Source: Myxacorys californica WJT36-NPBG1 (GTDB lineage: Bacteria > Cyanobacteriota > Cyanobacteriia > Leptolyngbyales > Leptolyngbyaceae). From it: a DNA stretch of 64,000 nucleotides. A program made the position numbers and the translations under genes. The stretch is from the NCBI GenBank assembly GCA_019359315.1, contig JAHHHO010000011.1, positions 1-64,000 of the forward strand, given 5' to 3'. Shown here piece after piece: positions 37,472 through 47,700 of this stretch. Below the pieces are notes generated by a model. It saw only the letters and a program-made list of their open reading frames with translations. It had not been told where the DNA came from and made no database searches. The stretch's first letter is position 1, and every line of letters starts with the position of its first letter.

Positions 37472-37786
37472 ATGGCTTCGTCTAAACGACAGCTGTCCAG
37501 CGGATGGCAAACAACACGGACCCGAATCTGGCACAGAGATAACGGACGCTGCCAGGGTCCCTACTGCCAACATCGGCTTTTCTATTCTCTACCTCTGAAC
37601 GAGGCTCAGATCGATCACATCTTGGAGCGGTCAAAGGGCGGTACAGATGCAGATGGAAATTTGCGTACCCTGTGTCGCCGCTGCCATTGTCTTCGAGCCA
37701 GCATTGCCCATCAGGGGATGATCGCTGCCGCGCTGCGAGATGGATTGATTCCGTCTGATTGGCGATCGCTCGTATGGGAGGACTAG
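37472..37786 (+). CDS. HNH endonuclease
   Basis: 104 aa. Motif order WHRDNGRCQGPYCQ, AQIDHILERSKGGTD, NLRTLCRRCHCLRA gives the His-Asn-His metal finger with two CxxC pairs. A compact single-domain nuclease that nicks or cuts DNA. Its neighbours (phage-like protein, small wHTH-like protein) suggest an accessory or defence unit carried as cargo. Confidence 0.82.
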   Translation: MASSKRQLSSGWQTTRTRIWHRDNGRCQGPYCQHRLFYSLPLNEAQIDHILERSKGGTDADGNLRTLCRRCHCLRASIAHQGMIAAALRDGLIPSDWRSLVWED

Positions 37787-37850
37787 AGCCGCAATATTCC
37801 AGATTCCAGCCCAGTTTGGTTTTCTGCCGATTTTCATCTCAGGTTATTTT

Positions 37851-38126
37851 ATGACGCATTCAACTCACCCCAGTTACCCCCTTGATCGAGACGAACTCTT
37901 CCGCATCCGCCAGATGAAATTGCTGACGAGCGATCGTGATTACCTCTTCTTCGCTCTGCAAATCGACTATCCAGGCAAACTTAATCCCACCATTGAAGTT
38001 GATTCCTTCTGTAATCGATGGGAACTGGGGGATGGAGACTTCTATAAAGCTCTAGGAGAACTCCGCAAAAAAGGAATTGTGATCTCGATCGCCAATCGCC
38101 TCGATTTGCAATTTCAGTCCTCCTAA
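37851..38126 (+). CDS. Small protein, winged-helix-like
   Basis: 91 aa. FCNRWELGDGDFYKALGELRKKG reads like the recognition part of a winged helix, as in plasmid replication or regulatory proteins of cyanobacteria. It closes the HNH cluster, 65 bases after the nuclease gene. Function unknown. Confidence 0.6.
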   Translation: MTHSTHPSYPLDRDELFRIRQMKLLTSDRDYLFFALQIDYPGKLNPTIEVDSFCNRWELGDGDFYKALGELRKKGIVISIANRLDLQFQSS

Positions 38127-38592
38127 CTTTTCCCCTAATGCCTAGAAATTAGACTCAGCACCTTAGCATCGTCACATCGAGAGAATTGACCTGAAGCACG
38201 ATCGCAACCGCCTAACTCTGTTTAATCCAATGTGAAGATCGTTCGGTTTCACTCCTCGGTGTCCTGCCTCTAGAACAGGATCAATCACCAGATGCACTCG
38301 CACACCTGAATGAAGGTATCCAGCTTGACAATCGTTGGTCAGCAGGCTGTTTTGGGTATAAAAGGCGAGAGTAATCCGCGCATCTGAAGGGCTCTAACTT
38401 GGCTTGTTCATATATGCCCTACAAAACGATTTCCGCCTCACTCCCTGGTTAACCGGCTTTTCTCATTAGGTGAGCCGCAATACTGTTCCTAATAACAATT
38501 AGAACAAAATATTACTCTTTTAGTTTCTCCCAATATTTACCAGTAATAATATTTAGGAATTAGTCGTGTCTTAACCTAGGACTGGGTTCACC
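38127..38592 (+). promoter_or_regulatory. Upstream region of the type I-D cas operon
   Basis: 466 bp without a gene. An A+T-rich inverted repeat, AAAATATTACT at 38506 and AGTAATAATATTT at 38542, lies 40-90 bp before cas10d and is a candidate operator or promoter. No dedicated regulator gene is seen beside it. Confidence 0.45.
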
Positions 38593-41442
38593 ATGAAGCC
38601 CTTACTCCAGACTCTTCTACTTCAAACTCTACCGTCTGACATTGATCCAGTATTGCTGGCTTATGTTGAGACTGTATTACCTGCTGTAGAACAGGAGTTC
38701 GGTCTGATTCCAGTTTCTAACGATGTTAGTCAAACTGAGCAAAGCTTGCTGGTTCACATTCTCAATAGTTTGCTGACTGCCTGGAACTTGTTCCCGTTCC
38801 TATCCTCAAAATTGGCGCTATCAGACAACGAGAAACGATTGCTTTGCTTGAGTCTTATCTTTCAAAATGACAACAGTAAGTGCCAGAGCCGAGAGAATAA
38901 TTCGCCTCCTACGCTTGGTGTTAATGAAACCCTAAAACAGTACCGAGCATTTGGAGACAAACTAAATCTGGCGGCGTTCTGGACTGAGTGGCGTGAGTAT
39001 TTGACAGATATAGTTTATTTAACCCAAAGCACCCAACCGCATGCTTTGTCAATCAAGAAGACTGCTCTCAAAATTCCTGCTAATCGCCTAGAGTTGCCTC
39101 TACGTCCATTGCTTCTGTTTGGGGCGATCGCTGCCCAGCTTACTGATCCCGCTGATATTGTCATCAAACCGGAAGGCAATGTCTTAAAAGAATGCTTGAA
39201 ACGTCTGGGTGTTCAGCATCAACTCACTTATCATCGAGTACGCGCCTGCACAGGACTCTTAACTGAGGGCATCCACAATGCCATTATGCGTTTTGTACAA
39301 CCTCTCGACTGGCAATCCATTCTGTTCTTTGCCCAAGGGATCGTTTATTTGGTTCCCTCTGACAGCAAACTGCTTGATTGCTCAAAACTACAAACCTTTA
39401 TCTGGGAGCAGATTAGTGAGCAGTTAGCAATCAGTATGCTTCGAGGAAAAGTTGGTTTCAAGCGAGATGGCAAAGGGATGAAAGCTGCGCCTCAAACGCT
39501 GGAGCTATTCTCACCAGCTCAATTCATTCGGAATCTACCCACTGTCATTAATGCCTGTGTCAAGAATGAGACGGAACCTGCAACACCTAAACGACTGGCA
39601 AATCTTGACCTTGATCCAACAGATCGAGAATTTTTAGCTTGTGGGGCGGATCTAAGAAGCGATCGCATTGCAGAATTTATCCTTTTCTTGCAGAAGAAGT
39701 TTTTTGGGACTAATCCTGAATTTATCGATCGAGTTCTCGACCAACTGGGCATTCAATCTGCCATCACTCCAGAACAGACTCAAATCTTCTCAAGCGGGGT
39801 AAATAGGGGATGGTATCACGCAGCCGCTTATTACGTCGCCAGTAACCCTCACTTAGACTCAGATGATGTAACGATCAAGCTTCAGGAGATCGCCAATCAA
39901 CTAGTGGACTGGGCTGAAGAGAAAGAACTTTTTCCACCTCAAATCAGTCCGACTCGTGAGGTTTTCAATCAATACTTAGCTCAGTACTTGGAATTCCCAA
40001 GGTGGAATAATTCAGCGCCATCCTTTCAACATGAATTGGCAACGTATGTAGCGGCAAAAACAAAAGCCGCTAAACAACCAATTTGCTCCCTCAGTTCCAG
40101 TGAATTTGACTCAGAAGACCAGCTAGATTCTGTTGTGCTATTCAAGCCTCAGCAGTATAGCAACAAGAATCCCCTCGGAGGGTGGCAACTGAAGCGAGGA
40201 ATTTCTAAACTCTGGTCATTAGAGATGCTTCTGCGGCAGTCTTTCTGGTCAGTTTCCGCAGGCAAGCTGGAAGAGCGACAACCTGTCTTTCTGTACTTTT
40301 TTCCCAGTTTGGTTCATTCCCCTCAGGTCGCAAAAGCGATTCGTATCCTAGTCAATCAACTTAAACGAGTCAATTTGTGGAAAGTTTGTCGATTCTGGCA
40401 GGTACACGGGATGAATGCTAATACCCTGCGCTTCTACTCTTGGCTGAAGTCTGATCCCAGACCAGACGATAATGGTAAACGTGATCTCCCTTTCCTAGCA
40501 ATCACTTACACCACCACAGCTGGTAAAACGACGACACAGGCTTGGATTGAACCTGCTTTTTTGGTATTGGCGCTCTCACTTGTGCTGGGCATTAAAGTAG
40601 TCGCTACGGCAAGTCCAGTACCACTTTATAACAGGAGTAGCGAGTTCCCCGAAACAGTGAAGATAGACGGACCTGCGAGCTTCTGGAGCCTGTTGGGTTT
40701 GCCAACCAGCATTCGGCTGGAAGAGAAGATCCAGGGACGGGTCAAACACCTGAATGATTGGCTCGATCGCCTACTAATTGCTTACAGTATTCACCTTGAC
40801 TGTCAAGCGAATCCCCCTGACTCTCGTTGGCAATTGTTTCCCGGTACAGTGCAGGCTATAACAACTGATGTCTCAGCGATTTTTAGCCTTGCTCATTCGC
40901 ATTTTCAAAGTCTTTCGGATGACAGAGTTCAACGATACTGGCACTTTGCTCAAGTATGGGCAGCAGGAGATTCAAACATGGAACAGCAATTGGAGCTAAC
41001 TCAGCGACTGGTCCAGGAATATCGCGCGTTCTACCAAGTTCATGTAGCGAAAGCAACCCACGCGATCGTGCTCCCGCTGCTAAAGGTTTTAGAGGAGATT
41101 CTTTCAACTCCTAGTGATCTGCCAATTGAAACTCTGATATTACAGACATCGGGACGGTTACATGACGCTTTGAAGCGACAGGAACCCTACAAACGCCCCC
41201 TGATTATGGATCAGTCTTTATCAATTGAGATTCGTGTCAATAACGAGATTCAGGCAATTCAACGATTTGTCACCACTTGCATCAATGATTTATTTTTAGC
41301 TCAGTACAAAGGCGATCGCGCCCTACTGCAAGAACACCGTAACCGAATTAAATCGGGTGCAGAGTTTGCGTATCGTTTACTAGCTATGCAGGAGCCAAAA
41401 CCAAAAACGAAAAAGCAAGAAATTGAAGGAGCACAGATATGA
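38593..41442 (+). CDS. cas10d: Type I-D large subunit Cas10d, HD nuclease degraded
   Basis: 949 aa Csc3/Cas10d. The N-terminal HD region keeps HILNSLLTAWNLF (His55), but where the family has a His-Asp pair it reads IFQNDNSK (residues 89-96), so the metal site is broken. No cas3' gene is present. Loss of cutting is what an RNA-guided transposon needs: Cascade binds the target without destroying it. The rest (Palm-like and helical C-terminus) seems complete. Its stop overlaps csc2 as ATGA. Confidence 0.85.
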   Translation: MKPLLQTLLLQTLPSDIDPVLLAYVETVLPAVEQEFGLIPVSNDVSQTEQSLLVHILNSLLTAWNLFPFLSSKLALSDNEKRLLCLSLIFQNDNSKCQSRENNSPPTLGVNETLKQYRAFGDKLNLAAFWTEWREYLTDIVYLTQSTQPHALSIKKTALKIPANRLELPLRPLLLFGAIAAQLTDPADIVIKPEGNVLKECLKRLGVQHQLTYHRVRACTGLLTEGIHNAIMRFVQPLDWQSILFFAQGIVYLVPSDSKLLDCSKLQTFIWEQISEQLAISMLRGKVGFKRDGKGMKAAPQTLELFSPAQFIRNLPTVINACVKNETEPATPKRLANLDLDPTDREFLACGADLRSDRIAEFILFLQKKFFGTNPEFIDRVLDQLGIQSAITPEQTQIFSSGVNRGWYHAAAYYVASNPHLDSDDVTIKLQEIANQLVDWAEEKELFPPQISPTREVFNQYLAQYLEFPRWNNSAPSFQHELATYVAAKTKAAKQPICSLSSSEFDSEDQLDSVVLFKPQQYSNKNPLGGWQLKRGISKLWSLEMLLRQSFWSVSAGKLEERQPVFLYFFPSLVHSPQVAKAIRILVNQLKRVNLWKVCRFWQVHGMNANTLRFYSWLKSDPRPDDNGKRDLPFLAITYTTTAGKTTTQAWIEPAFLVLALSLVLGIKVVATASPVPLYNRSSEFPETVKIDGPASFWSLLGLPTSIRLEEKIQGRVKHLNDWLDRLLIAYSIHLDCQANPPDSRWQLFPGTVQAITTDVSAIFSLAHSHFQSLSDDRVQRYWHFAQVWAAGDSNMEQQLELTQRLVQEYRAFYQVHVAKATHAIVLPLLKVLEEILSTPSDLPIETLILQTSGRLHDALKRQEPYKRPLIMDQSLSIEIRVNNEIQAIQRFVTTCINDLFLAQYKGDRALLQEHRNRIKSGAEFAYRLLAMQEPKPKTKKQEIEGAQI

Positions 41443-42476
41443 GTGTGTTAGAAGAATTGAAACCTCAATTCCATTCGGCTTTTCCCCGTCTGGCATCCGG
41501 GAAGTATGTTCATGTCTTCCTGGTACGTCACAGTCAATCCTTTCCCGTGTTTCAAACAGATGGTGTCCTCAATACGGCTCGAACTCAAGCTGGCTTGGAT
41601 TCCAAAGATGATAAATCTAGGCAATCGATCAACCGATTGGTCATGTTCAAGCGCAAGCAAGTAACACCCGAACGACTGGTTGGACGACAACTGCTACGAT
41701 CGCTAGGACTAACCAGTGCTGTAGAAGGCGAAGTCAACTTTTGCGAATACAACAGTCAGAAATCGTGCAAGAAATGCCCAGACTGTATTATCTACGGATT
41801 CGGGGTTGGAGACAAAGGTGCAGAACGCTCGAAAGTCTACTCAGACTCAGCGTTCTCGCTCAGTCCTTATGAAACTTCCCACCGCAGTTTCACCTTCAAT
41901 GCGCCGTCAGAAAATGGCACGATGAGTGAAAAGGGAGAACTGCGAAGTTCGATCAACGATCTAGACCATGTCCTGCCGGAAGTGATGTTTCCTAGTGTTG
42001 AAACGCTGCGTGATCCCACATTTGAGGGGTTTATTTATGTGCTGGGCAACCTGATTCGCACGCGCCGCTATGGAGGTCAAGAATCCCGAACCGGGACGAT
42101 GATGAATCACATTGTTGGTATTGCCTTTTGCGATGGTGAAGTTTTCAGCAACTTGTATTTCACACAAGCGCTATATGATGCCTTGAATGCAAAGGGGGAT
42201 ATTTGCGTGACGATCGAGGACTTTCGACATGAGGCAGCAAGGGTGGCAAAAAACTGTCTGAAACAGGAGCCAGTTCGCAGCATCACAATTTTTGGGGCTG
42301 AACTCGATGCCTTGCTCGAAGAAGTGACGGGCATCTATCAGGATGAAGTTAAACAGCGCCTTATTATGACCACGCTTTACCAACAGACCCAGATCTACAG
42401 TGAAAGCTACGGAGCAATTTTTCCTGAGAAGAAGAAAGAGGAAAAGAAAAAAGCACAGCAAGGCTCTTCGATCTGA
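41439..42476 (+). CDS. csc2: Type I-D backbone Csc2 (Cas7d)
   Basis: 345 aa. The start SVLEELKPQFHSAFPR and HVFLVRHSQSFPVFQTDG are typical of Csc2, and a cysteine cluster CEYNSQKSCKKCPDC near residue 105 binds zinc in the family. Forms the crRNA-coating filament. Overlaps cas10d by four bases. The C-terminus is lysine-rich. Confidence 0.9.
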   Translation: MSVLEELKPQFHSAFPRLASGKYVHVFLVRHSQSFPVFQTDGVLNTARTQAGLDSKDDKSRQSINRLVMFKRKQVTPERLVGRQLLRSLGLTSAVEGEVNFCEYNSQKSCKKCPDCIIYGFGVGDKGAERSKVYSDSAFSLSPYETSHRSFTFNAPSENGTMSEKGELRSSINDLDHVLPEVMFPSVETLRDPTFEGFIYVLGNLIRTRRYGGQESRTGTMMNHIVGIAFCDGEVFSNLYFTQALYDALNAKGDICVTIEDFRHEAARVAKNCLKQEPVRSITIFGAELDALLEEVTGIYQDEVKQRLIMTTLYQQTQIYSESYGAIFPEKKKEEKKKAQQGSSI

Positions 42477-42490
42477 GGGATGGTGGAATA

Positions 42491-43276
42491 ATGGTTTTCT
42501 ATTTTTGCCATTTAACCTTGCATGACAATGTTTTCTTTGCCTCACGGGAGATGGGAACTCTCTATGAGACAGAAAAATACCTGCACAATTGGGCACTTAG
42601 CTATGCGCTATTTGAAAGCGCCTACATTCCTAGACCTTATCGATTGGAAGGGGCAGTCGCCCAGCGTCCTACGTATCTAGAGATTGATAGTGAGCAAAAC
42701 CTGTTACATCTGAATCAGCAAGGAATTTATGTTTTTCCCGCCCTGCCGCTTCAGTGGACATATCAGGTCAATACATTCAATGTGTCTCAAGCCTTCTACC
42801 ATCAAAAATCAAGACGGTTGGGCTCGGGAGGACATATTCTCAATTACCCAATCAGCTATGGACGGGCAAAGGAACTCGCAGTTGGCAGCAAGTACAGAAC
42901 CTTCATCATTGCTCCTGCCAAAACGAGAATCCCCCGCTGGATAAGACTAGGCAAATGGTCAGCGAAAATTCGAGTCGAGATCATCCCCATTCCTAAAAGT
43001 GGAATTCAAAGGGCAGCAGGCGAGTATGTTTCTGAGCATCCCCTCAATCCTGTAGATCTCTCTAAAACGACCCGATTATTGCTGTATAACCGGATTGTCA
43101 TGCCACCTTCTAGTCTGGTGAGCCAGGCAAAATTGTTGGGTGACTATTGGGAGATCTCAAAACCAGCTCAGTGGGCTAAATTGTCTGAGTGGTCAAGCTT
43201 AGAGAATTTGCCTGAAACGATTTGTTTGCCAAGAGGAGTTGCTTATGGAGCTAACACTCTCGTTACCACACCTTGA
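42491..43276 (+). CDS. csc1: Type I-D Csc1 (Cas5d)
   Basis: 261 aa. HLTLHDNVFFASREMGTLYE and ALSYALFESAYIPRPYRL are Csc1 landmarks. It caps the crRNA 5' end and helps PAM reading in type I-D Cascade. The start is 14 bases after csc2, and the stop lies 32 bases inside cas6. Confidence 0.88.
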   Translation: MVFYFCHLTLHDNVFFASREMGTLYETEKYLHNWALSYALFESAYIPRPYRLEGAVAQRPTYLEIDSEQNLLHLNQQGIYVFPALPLQWTYQVNTFNVSQAFYHQKSRRLGSGGHILNYPISYGRAKELAVGSKYRTFIIAPAKTRIPRWIRLGKWSAKIRVEIIPIPKSGIQRAAGEYVSEHPLNPVDLSKTTRLLLYNRIVMPPSSLVSQAKLLGDYWEISKPAQWAKLSEWSSLENLPETICLPRGVAYGANTLVTTP

Positions 43277-44069
43277 AGCGACAGCATTGCAGACATTGGT
43301 GATTAAACTCGGGGCTGCGGGCAATGGAGATTTTTCCTTATCCTGTAGCCGAGCACTTCATGCTCAAGTTCTGAAATGGTTTCAGTTAGGACAACCACAA
43401 ATTTCTCAAGCAATTCATGATAGTCAGGAGTCTCCCATCAGCCTCTCAGGACTAATGGGCAAGCGCTTTGGAAGAGTTGTGCAGGAGGGAGATGAATTCT
43501 ACTTTCGGGTTGGGTTACTGAATGGAAATCTGCTTGAACCGTTGTTGAAAGGGCTAGAGCAGTGGGAAAGTCAAGTAGTGCTCCTTTCTAAATTTCCTTT
43601 TGTTATCAAAGATATCAATATGTTGCCAGGTAGCCACTTTCTGGTCGGCTCTTCAGACTACACTCTGCTTGCCCAAATGCCTTCAGACGCAAAAGCGCTA
43701 ACACTAAGGTTCCTCTCTCCGACTAGCTTTAAGCTCGCTCAAAATCGGTACATTCAACCAGTTCCATTGCCCGATTCAGTTTTTGGAAGTTTACAGCGTC
43801 GCTGGAATACCTTTGCTCCCAAAGAGTTACGGTTTCCCAAAACTCAATGGGCGGGATTGATTTGTGACTTTGAAATTAAATCCCAGCGGCTAAATCTGGA
43901 CAGGACAGTTGAGCTGGGTTCCGTTGGATGGGTTAGATACCAGTTTCCCGATTTGCAACAAGCTAGAATTGCAAACGTTTTGGCTCACTTTGCCTTCTTC
44001 TCAGGAGTAGGACGCAAAACGGCAATGGGCATGGGATTGACTCTACTTAAAGGAACAACTCCAAGTTGA
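43245..44069 (+). CDS. cas6: CRISPR RNA endonuclease Cas6
   Basis: 274 aa, two ferredoxin-like domains, with the glycine-rich loop FFSGVGRKTAMGMGLT at the end. ATG 43245 follows AAGAGGAG; a TTG at 43239 is in frame but unlikely. The only cas6 in the window. It should cut the mini-array repeat 230 bases downstream. Whether it also cuts the very different repeats of arrays 1 and 2 is unclear. Confidence 0.88.
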   Translation: MELTLSLPHLEATALQTLVIKLGAAGNGDFSLSCSRALHAQVLKWFQLGQPQISQAIHDSQESPISLSGLMGKRFGRVVQEGDEFYFRVGLLNGNLLEPLLKGLEQWESQVVLLSKFPFVIKDINMLPGSHFLVGSSDYTLLAQMPSDAKALTLRFLSPTSFKLAQNRYIQPVPLPDSVFGSLQRRWNTFAPKELRFPKTQWAGLICDFEIKSQRLNLDRTVELGSVGWVRYQFPDLQQARIANVLAHFAFFSGVGRKTAMGMGLTLLKGTTPS

Positions 44070-44302
44070 GTGTGACCAAAACTAGGGCATAGACTTGTGG
44101 CAGACTGCAGCAAGTTCCAAATCTTCAGAAGGTTTGCTAAAACTATTAAAATGCTTAAGACTCAAGGCTCTACTCATTTCTCATGATATAAATAAGTTCA
44201 ATAATTCCTGGCTTTAAGGGCTGAATCTTAACTTTCCTAGAATCAGCTTTGCCAAAGACATGGTTAAGATTTTGTCACGGTTGGCTCTGAGTATGCTAAA
44301 GG

Positions 44303-44409
44303 CTCACGAAACATCCCCCGGTTTGCGGGACTGAAAGTTCAAGCAACAATACCGCTGGTGTTGCGGCTGTATAACTCGTGAAGCATCTCCCGATTTGCGG
44401 GATTGTAAA
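44303..44409 (+). CRISPR. Two-repeat mini-array of the type I-D system
   Basis: Repeats at 44303-44337 and 44375-44409 (35 bp) flank one 37-bp spacer at 44338-44374. Both keep CCCG-(G/A)TTTG-CGGG as a small hairpin and an end like GGGACTGAAAG or GGGATTGTAAA (probable 5' tag). They differ at several positions, unlike the uniform big arrays, and the second is directly followed by an internal transposon terminus. Position after cas6 ties it to the I-D effector. Confidence 0.72.
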
Positions 44410-44411
44410 AT

Positions 44412-44437
44412 TATACGACTTCACCCATAGGTTGAAC
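44412..44437. repeat. Internal copy of the transposon terminus
   Basis: TATACGACTTCACCCATAGG followed by TTGAAC matches the inverted right terminus at 22 of 26 positions, oriented like a left end. It starts two bases after the second mini-array repeat. The palindromic arms ACGACTT and AAGTCGT recur, as in the left end. Confidence 0.65.
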
Positions 44438-44463
44438 TTTAAGTCGTGATCAGAACACAACAC

Positions 44464-44708
44464 GCGAGAAGAACCAGAATGGCAAGTATTACTGCGATCG
44501 CTTAGTGGAGTGGATTCTAGGACAGAGATTGCCGTTTGATTCACTGTACTACTATGGGAGCGATCGACCGATTCACATCAGCTACGGGTCACTGCACAGG
44601 CGGAGCATTTGGACGTTTACCAGCAACAGAGTACCCACAAAGAAAGGCATTGAAAATTGGATACTGGAAGCGATTGAACATAAGTTTTTAATATTCAATT
44701 GCCCCTAA
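44464..44708 (+). pseudogene. C-terminal gene remnant
   Basis: An open frame encodes CDRLVEWILGQRLPFDSLY, YYGSDRPIHISYGSLHRR and ENWILEAIEHK, which looks like the tail of a real protein, but the upstream part is missing and replaced by the transposon terminus. Family not recognised. It runs convergent with the STAND gene and overlaps its last 21 bases. Confidence 0.45.
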
Positions 44709-47700
44709 TGCCTTTAGTATGGCTTGCTCGACTTCGGTCAACCCCTTCACACCTGTAATGTTCATACCTTCGTAGGGACGATCTCGAACTATCTTTAGAC
44801 ATTCTCCCGTCTCAACATCCCAAAATCGGATAGCATCATCCCGTCCACCCGTTGCTAAAGTTTGACCGTCTATGCTAAAGGCAACGGATAATGCAGGATT
44901 TAAGTGCCCTCTCAAAATACGTAAGCATTGCCCACTACTAACATCCCACAGGCGTACAGTGTGATCAGTACAACCACTGGCAAGAATTTTGCCAGATGGG
45001 CTAAAAGTAACAGAATCAATCCAATCAGTGTGCCCTTGCAAAATATGCAAACATCGCCCTGTATGAATATCCCATAGACGAATTGTGCCATCAGAACAAC
45101 AGCTAGCAATCAAATTTCCCGATGGATCAATTGCTACACCGCGCACCCATTCATCATGTCTCTCAAAGGTGCAAAGACACTCACCGCTATATTTGTCCCA
45201 AAGCTTGAGTAGATGATCACTACCACCACTGACAAGAAAATTGCCTGTTGGATGGAAGGTAATAGACAGTACCCGGTCATCATGTCCTTGCCACAACTTA
45301 TAACATTCGCTATTGTGAATGTTCCAAAGCCGAATTGATCCATCCTCACCACCGCTGGCTAAAGTTTCTTCTGACGGGCTAAAGGCGACTGAGCGCACTG
45401 GTTGAGTATGTCCTTCCATTGTTCTTGTCAGCTCACCAGTTTGAACTTCCCAAAGCTTAATTGTGTGGTCAGAGCTTCCACTAGCCAAGTGTTTTCCATT
45501 GGAGGTAAACGCAATAGAGTTCACCCATTTGTTGTGGCCCTGAAGTGTCTTTAAGTGCTGTCCAGTCTTAGCATTCCACAATCTTATTGTGTGATCAGAA
45601 CTACAGCTAGCTAGCATTGATTCTAATGGGTGAAATGCGACAGCATTAATATTGTTGGTATATCCCTGCAAAATATTTGTACATTCTGTGGTATTCAAGT
45701 CCCAAATTCTAATAGTTTGATCTGAGCCTCCGCTAGCAAGAATGTCTCTTACTGGATTAAAGGCAAGACCAGAAATCCAGCCTGTATGACCTCGTAAAAC
45801 TTTGATGCATTGATAATTGTTTGCATCCCAAATTCTAATTAGCCTGTCGCTGCACGAGCTAGCAATATATTTACCTGATGAGCTAGAAGCAACTGACCAA
45901 ACTAATTCAGTATGACCTTCTAGCGTTTTCAGACATTGACCATCGTGTACTTGCCAAATCTTAACAGTGCAGTCATCGCTACCACTGATCAAAAGAGAAC
46001 CACAAGGGCTGAATTTTACTGAATTAACCGGACCTCCATGTTCTGTTAATGTATATAAACATTGTCCACTTCTGATGTTCCACAGTCGTATTGTACGGTC
46101 GCGGCAAGCACTAGCAACAAACTCTGCTGAAGGGCTAATTGTTAAAGCACGAACCCAGTCTGTGTGCCCCTCAAGGATATGCAAGCATTCTCCAGTCTCA
46201 ACGCTCCAGACTCTTAATGTTTTGTCAGCACTTGAACTAACGATAACTTGCCTATCAGGACTAAAAGCTACAGAGGTCACTTGACCAGTGTGCCCTTGAA
46301 GAGTTTTCAAGCATTGCCCTGTTTGAATATCCCAAAGCCGAATTGTTTTATCAGCACTGCAACTTACTAGCAAATCATTCGTAGTGCTAAAAGCAACACC
46401 ACGCACCCAATTAGTATGCCCTGCAAAAGTCTTTAGCCTTTTTCCACTTTCAGTATTCCACAAAGTAACTAATCCATCCCCACCACCTGTTGCAAGAACT
46501 TCTCCGTCTGAGCTCCACACGACCGAGTAGTTTTCACTAAGAGCGTTGGTGAAAGTAGATTCGATCAGGGTCGCATCAGTAAAATTAGTATGGCGTAAGC
46601 TGGATTTTGAAAAATTAGCACCAATTACTATTACTTGATTGAGATCATGCCCCTCAAGCGCGTAATTGTTTAATTCCACTGCCAATGTCGCTGAATTTCC
46701 ACCAACATATCGGACTTGCTCAGGGGTTCTACCTTGGGTTCTTCTTAGAATCTGTATGAGGGGATCTGTAGAGACTAGCATTGGAACTAATAAGTCTATT
46801 ACAGCTTTTACTAATGGAGCTTTTCCAAAGCTTGATTGTAGTTCCTCAAGTTTTTCACTGATAAAGCTATTCAAAGGTGCGATCGCTTTACTTAGTCCTT
46901 TTTCATCTAATTCACGGCGAAAGTAAGCAGACCAATTATAATCCTGTGGTTCTGCACCTGTATCTAAACAAGACTGTGCTTGTGCTAATTCTATAAAATC
47001 AGGAGCTAATGCTCCCAACTGCGCTGCAAATTTATAGGCAACAAAAAACTCCAACAACGATCGATGCGCTGGCATATAGTCACCATCCGCATTCCGAATC
47101 AGCATCGTCTGCCCCATCATGTCGTAATGCCAGTGATCCAGGTCTTTTTCCTCTTGAACAACCGACCCAAACAGGCGACGAATGCGATCAGGAAACTCTC
47201 GATAGTTGAGACTCATGCGATCACTACTCAACATCTCCCAAGACAACTCACACAGAAAATAGAGCTTTTCTGCCAATGACGTGAACGTGCGCTCCTCCTT
47301 GATATCCCGCTCCATCTTGCGCCGCACTGCATACAAATACACCCGTGACATATCCACAGGTTTGCCTGCCTCAATATCGGGCAACGCTTCTATAATCAAC
47401 TCCGTCATTACTGGACGACGTGCTAAATCTAGAAGCTGCGGATTGTTCATTACCTGTTCCACAGTGTCAGATTCCGCTTGCAGCGACATCACCTGTCGGA
47501 TTTGCTCATCGTCAAATTTTTCTAGTTCTAGCACCTCAAACTGAGGCATTTCTCCAGTTAAATTCGAGACGGATGCCTGTAACTGAGCGTTCAAGAGTGC
47601 CCGTCCTTCTCTCGCTTCTGGAAAATGTTCTGTTCGACAGGTAAGAATAACTTTCGCTCCTGGCACAACGATCTTCGCGAGTTCCCAGAAGTTATTGATC

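Noticed and set aside
44338-44374. Mini-array spacer as a guide to the tRNA-Leu site
   Set aside because: By eye it has no match to the tRNA-Leu gene or its flanks on either strand.
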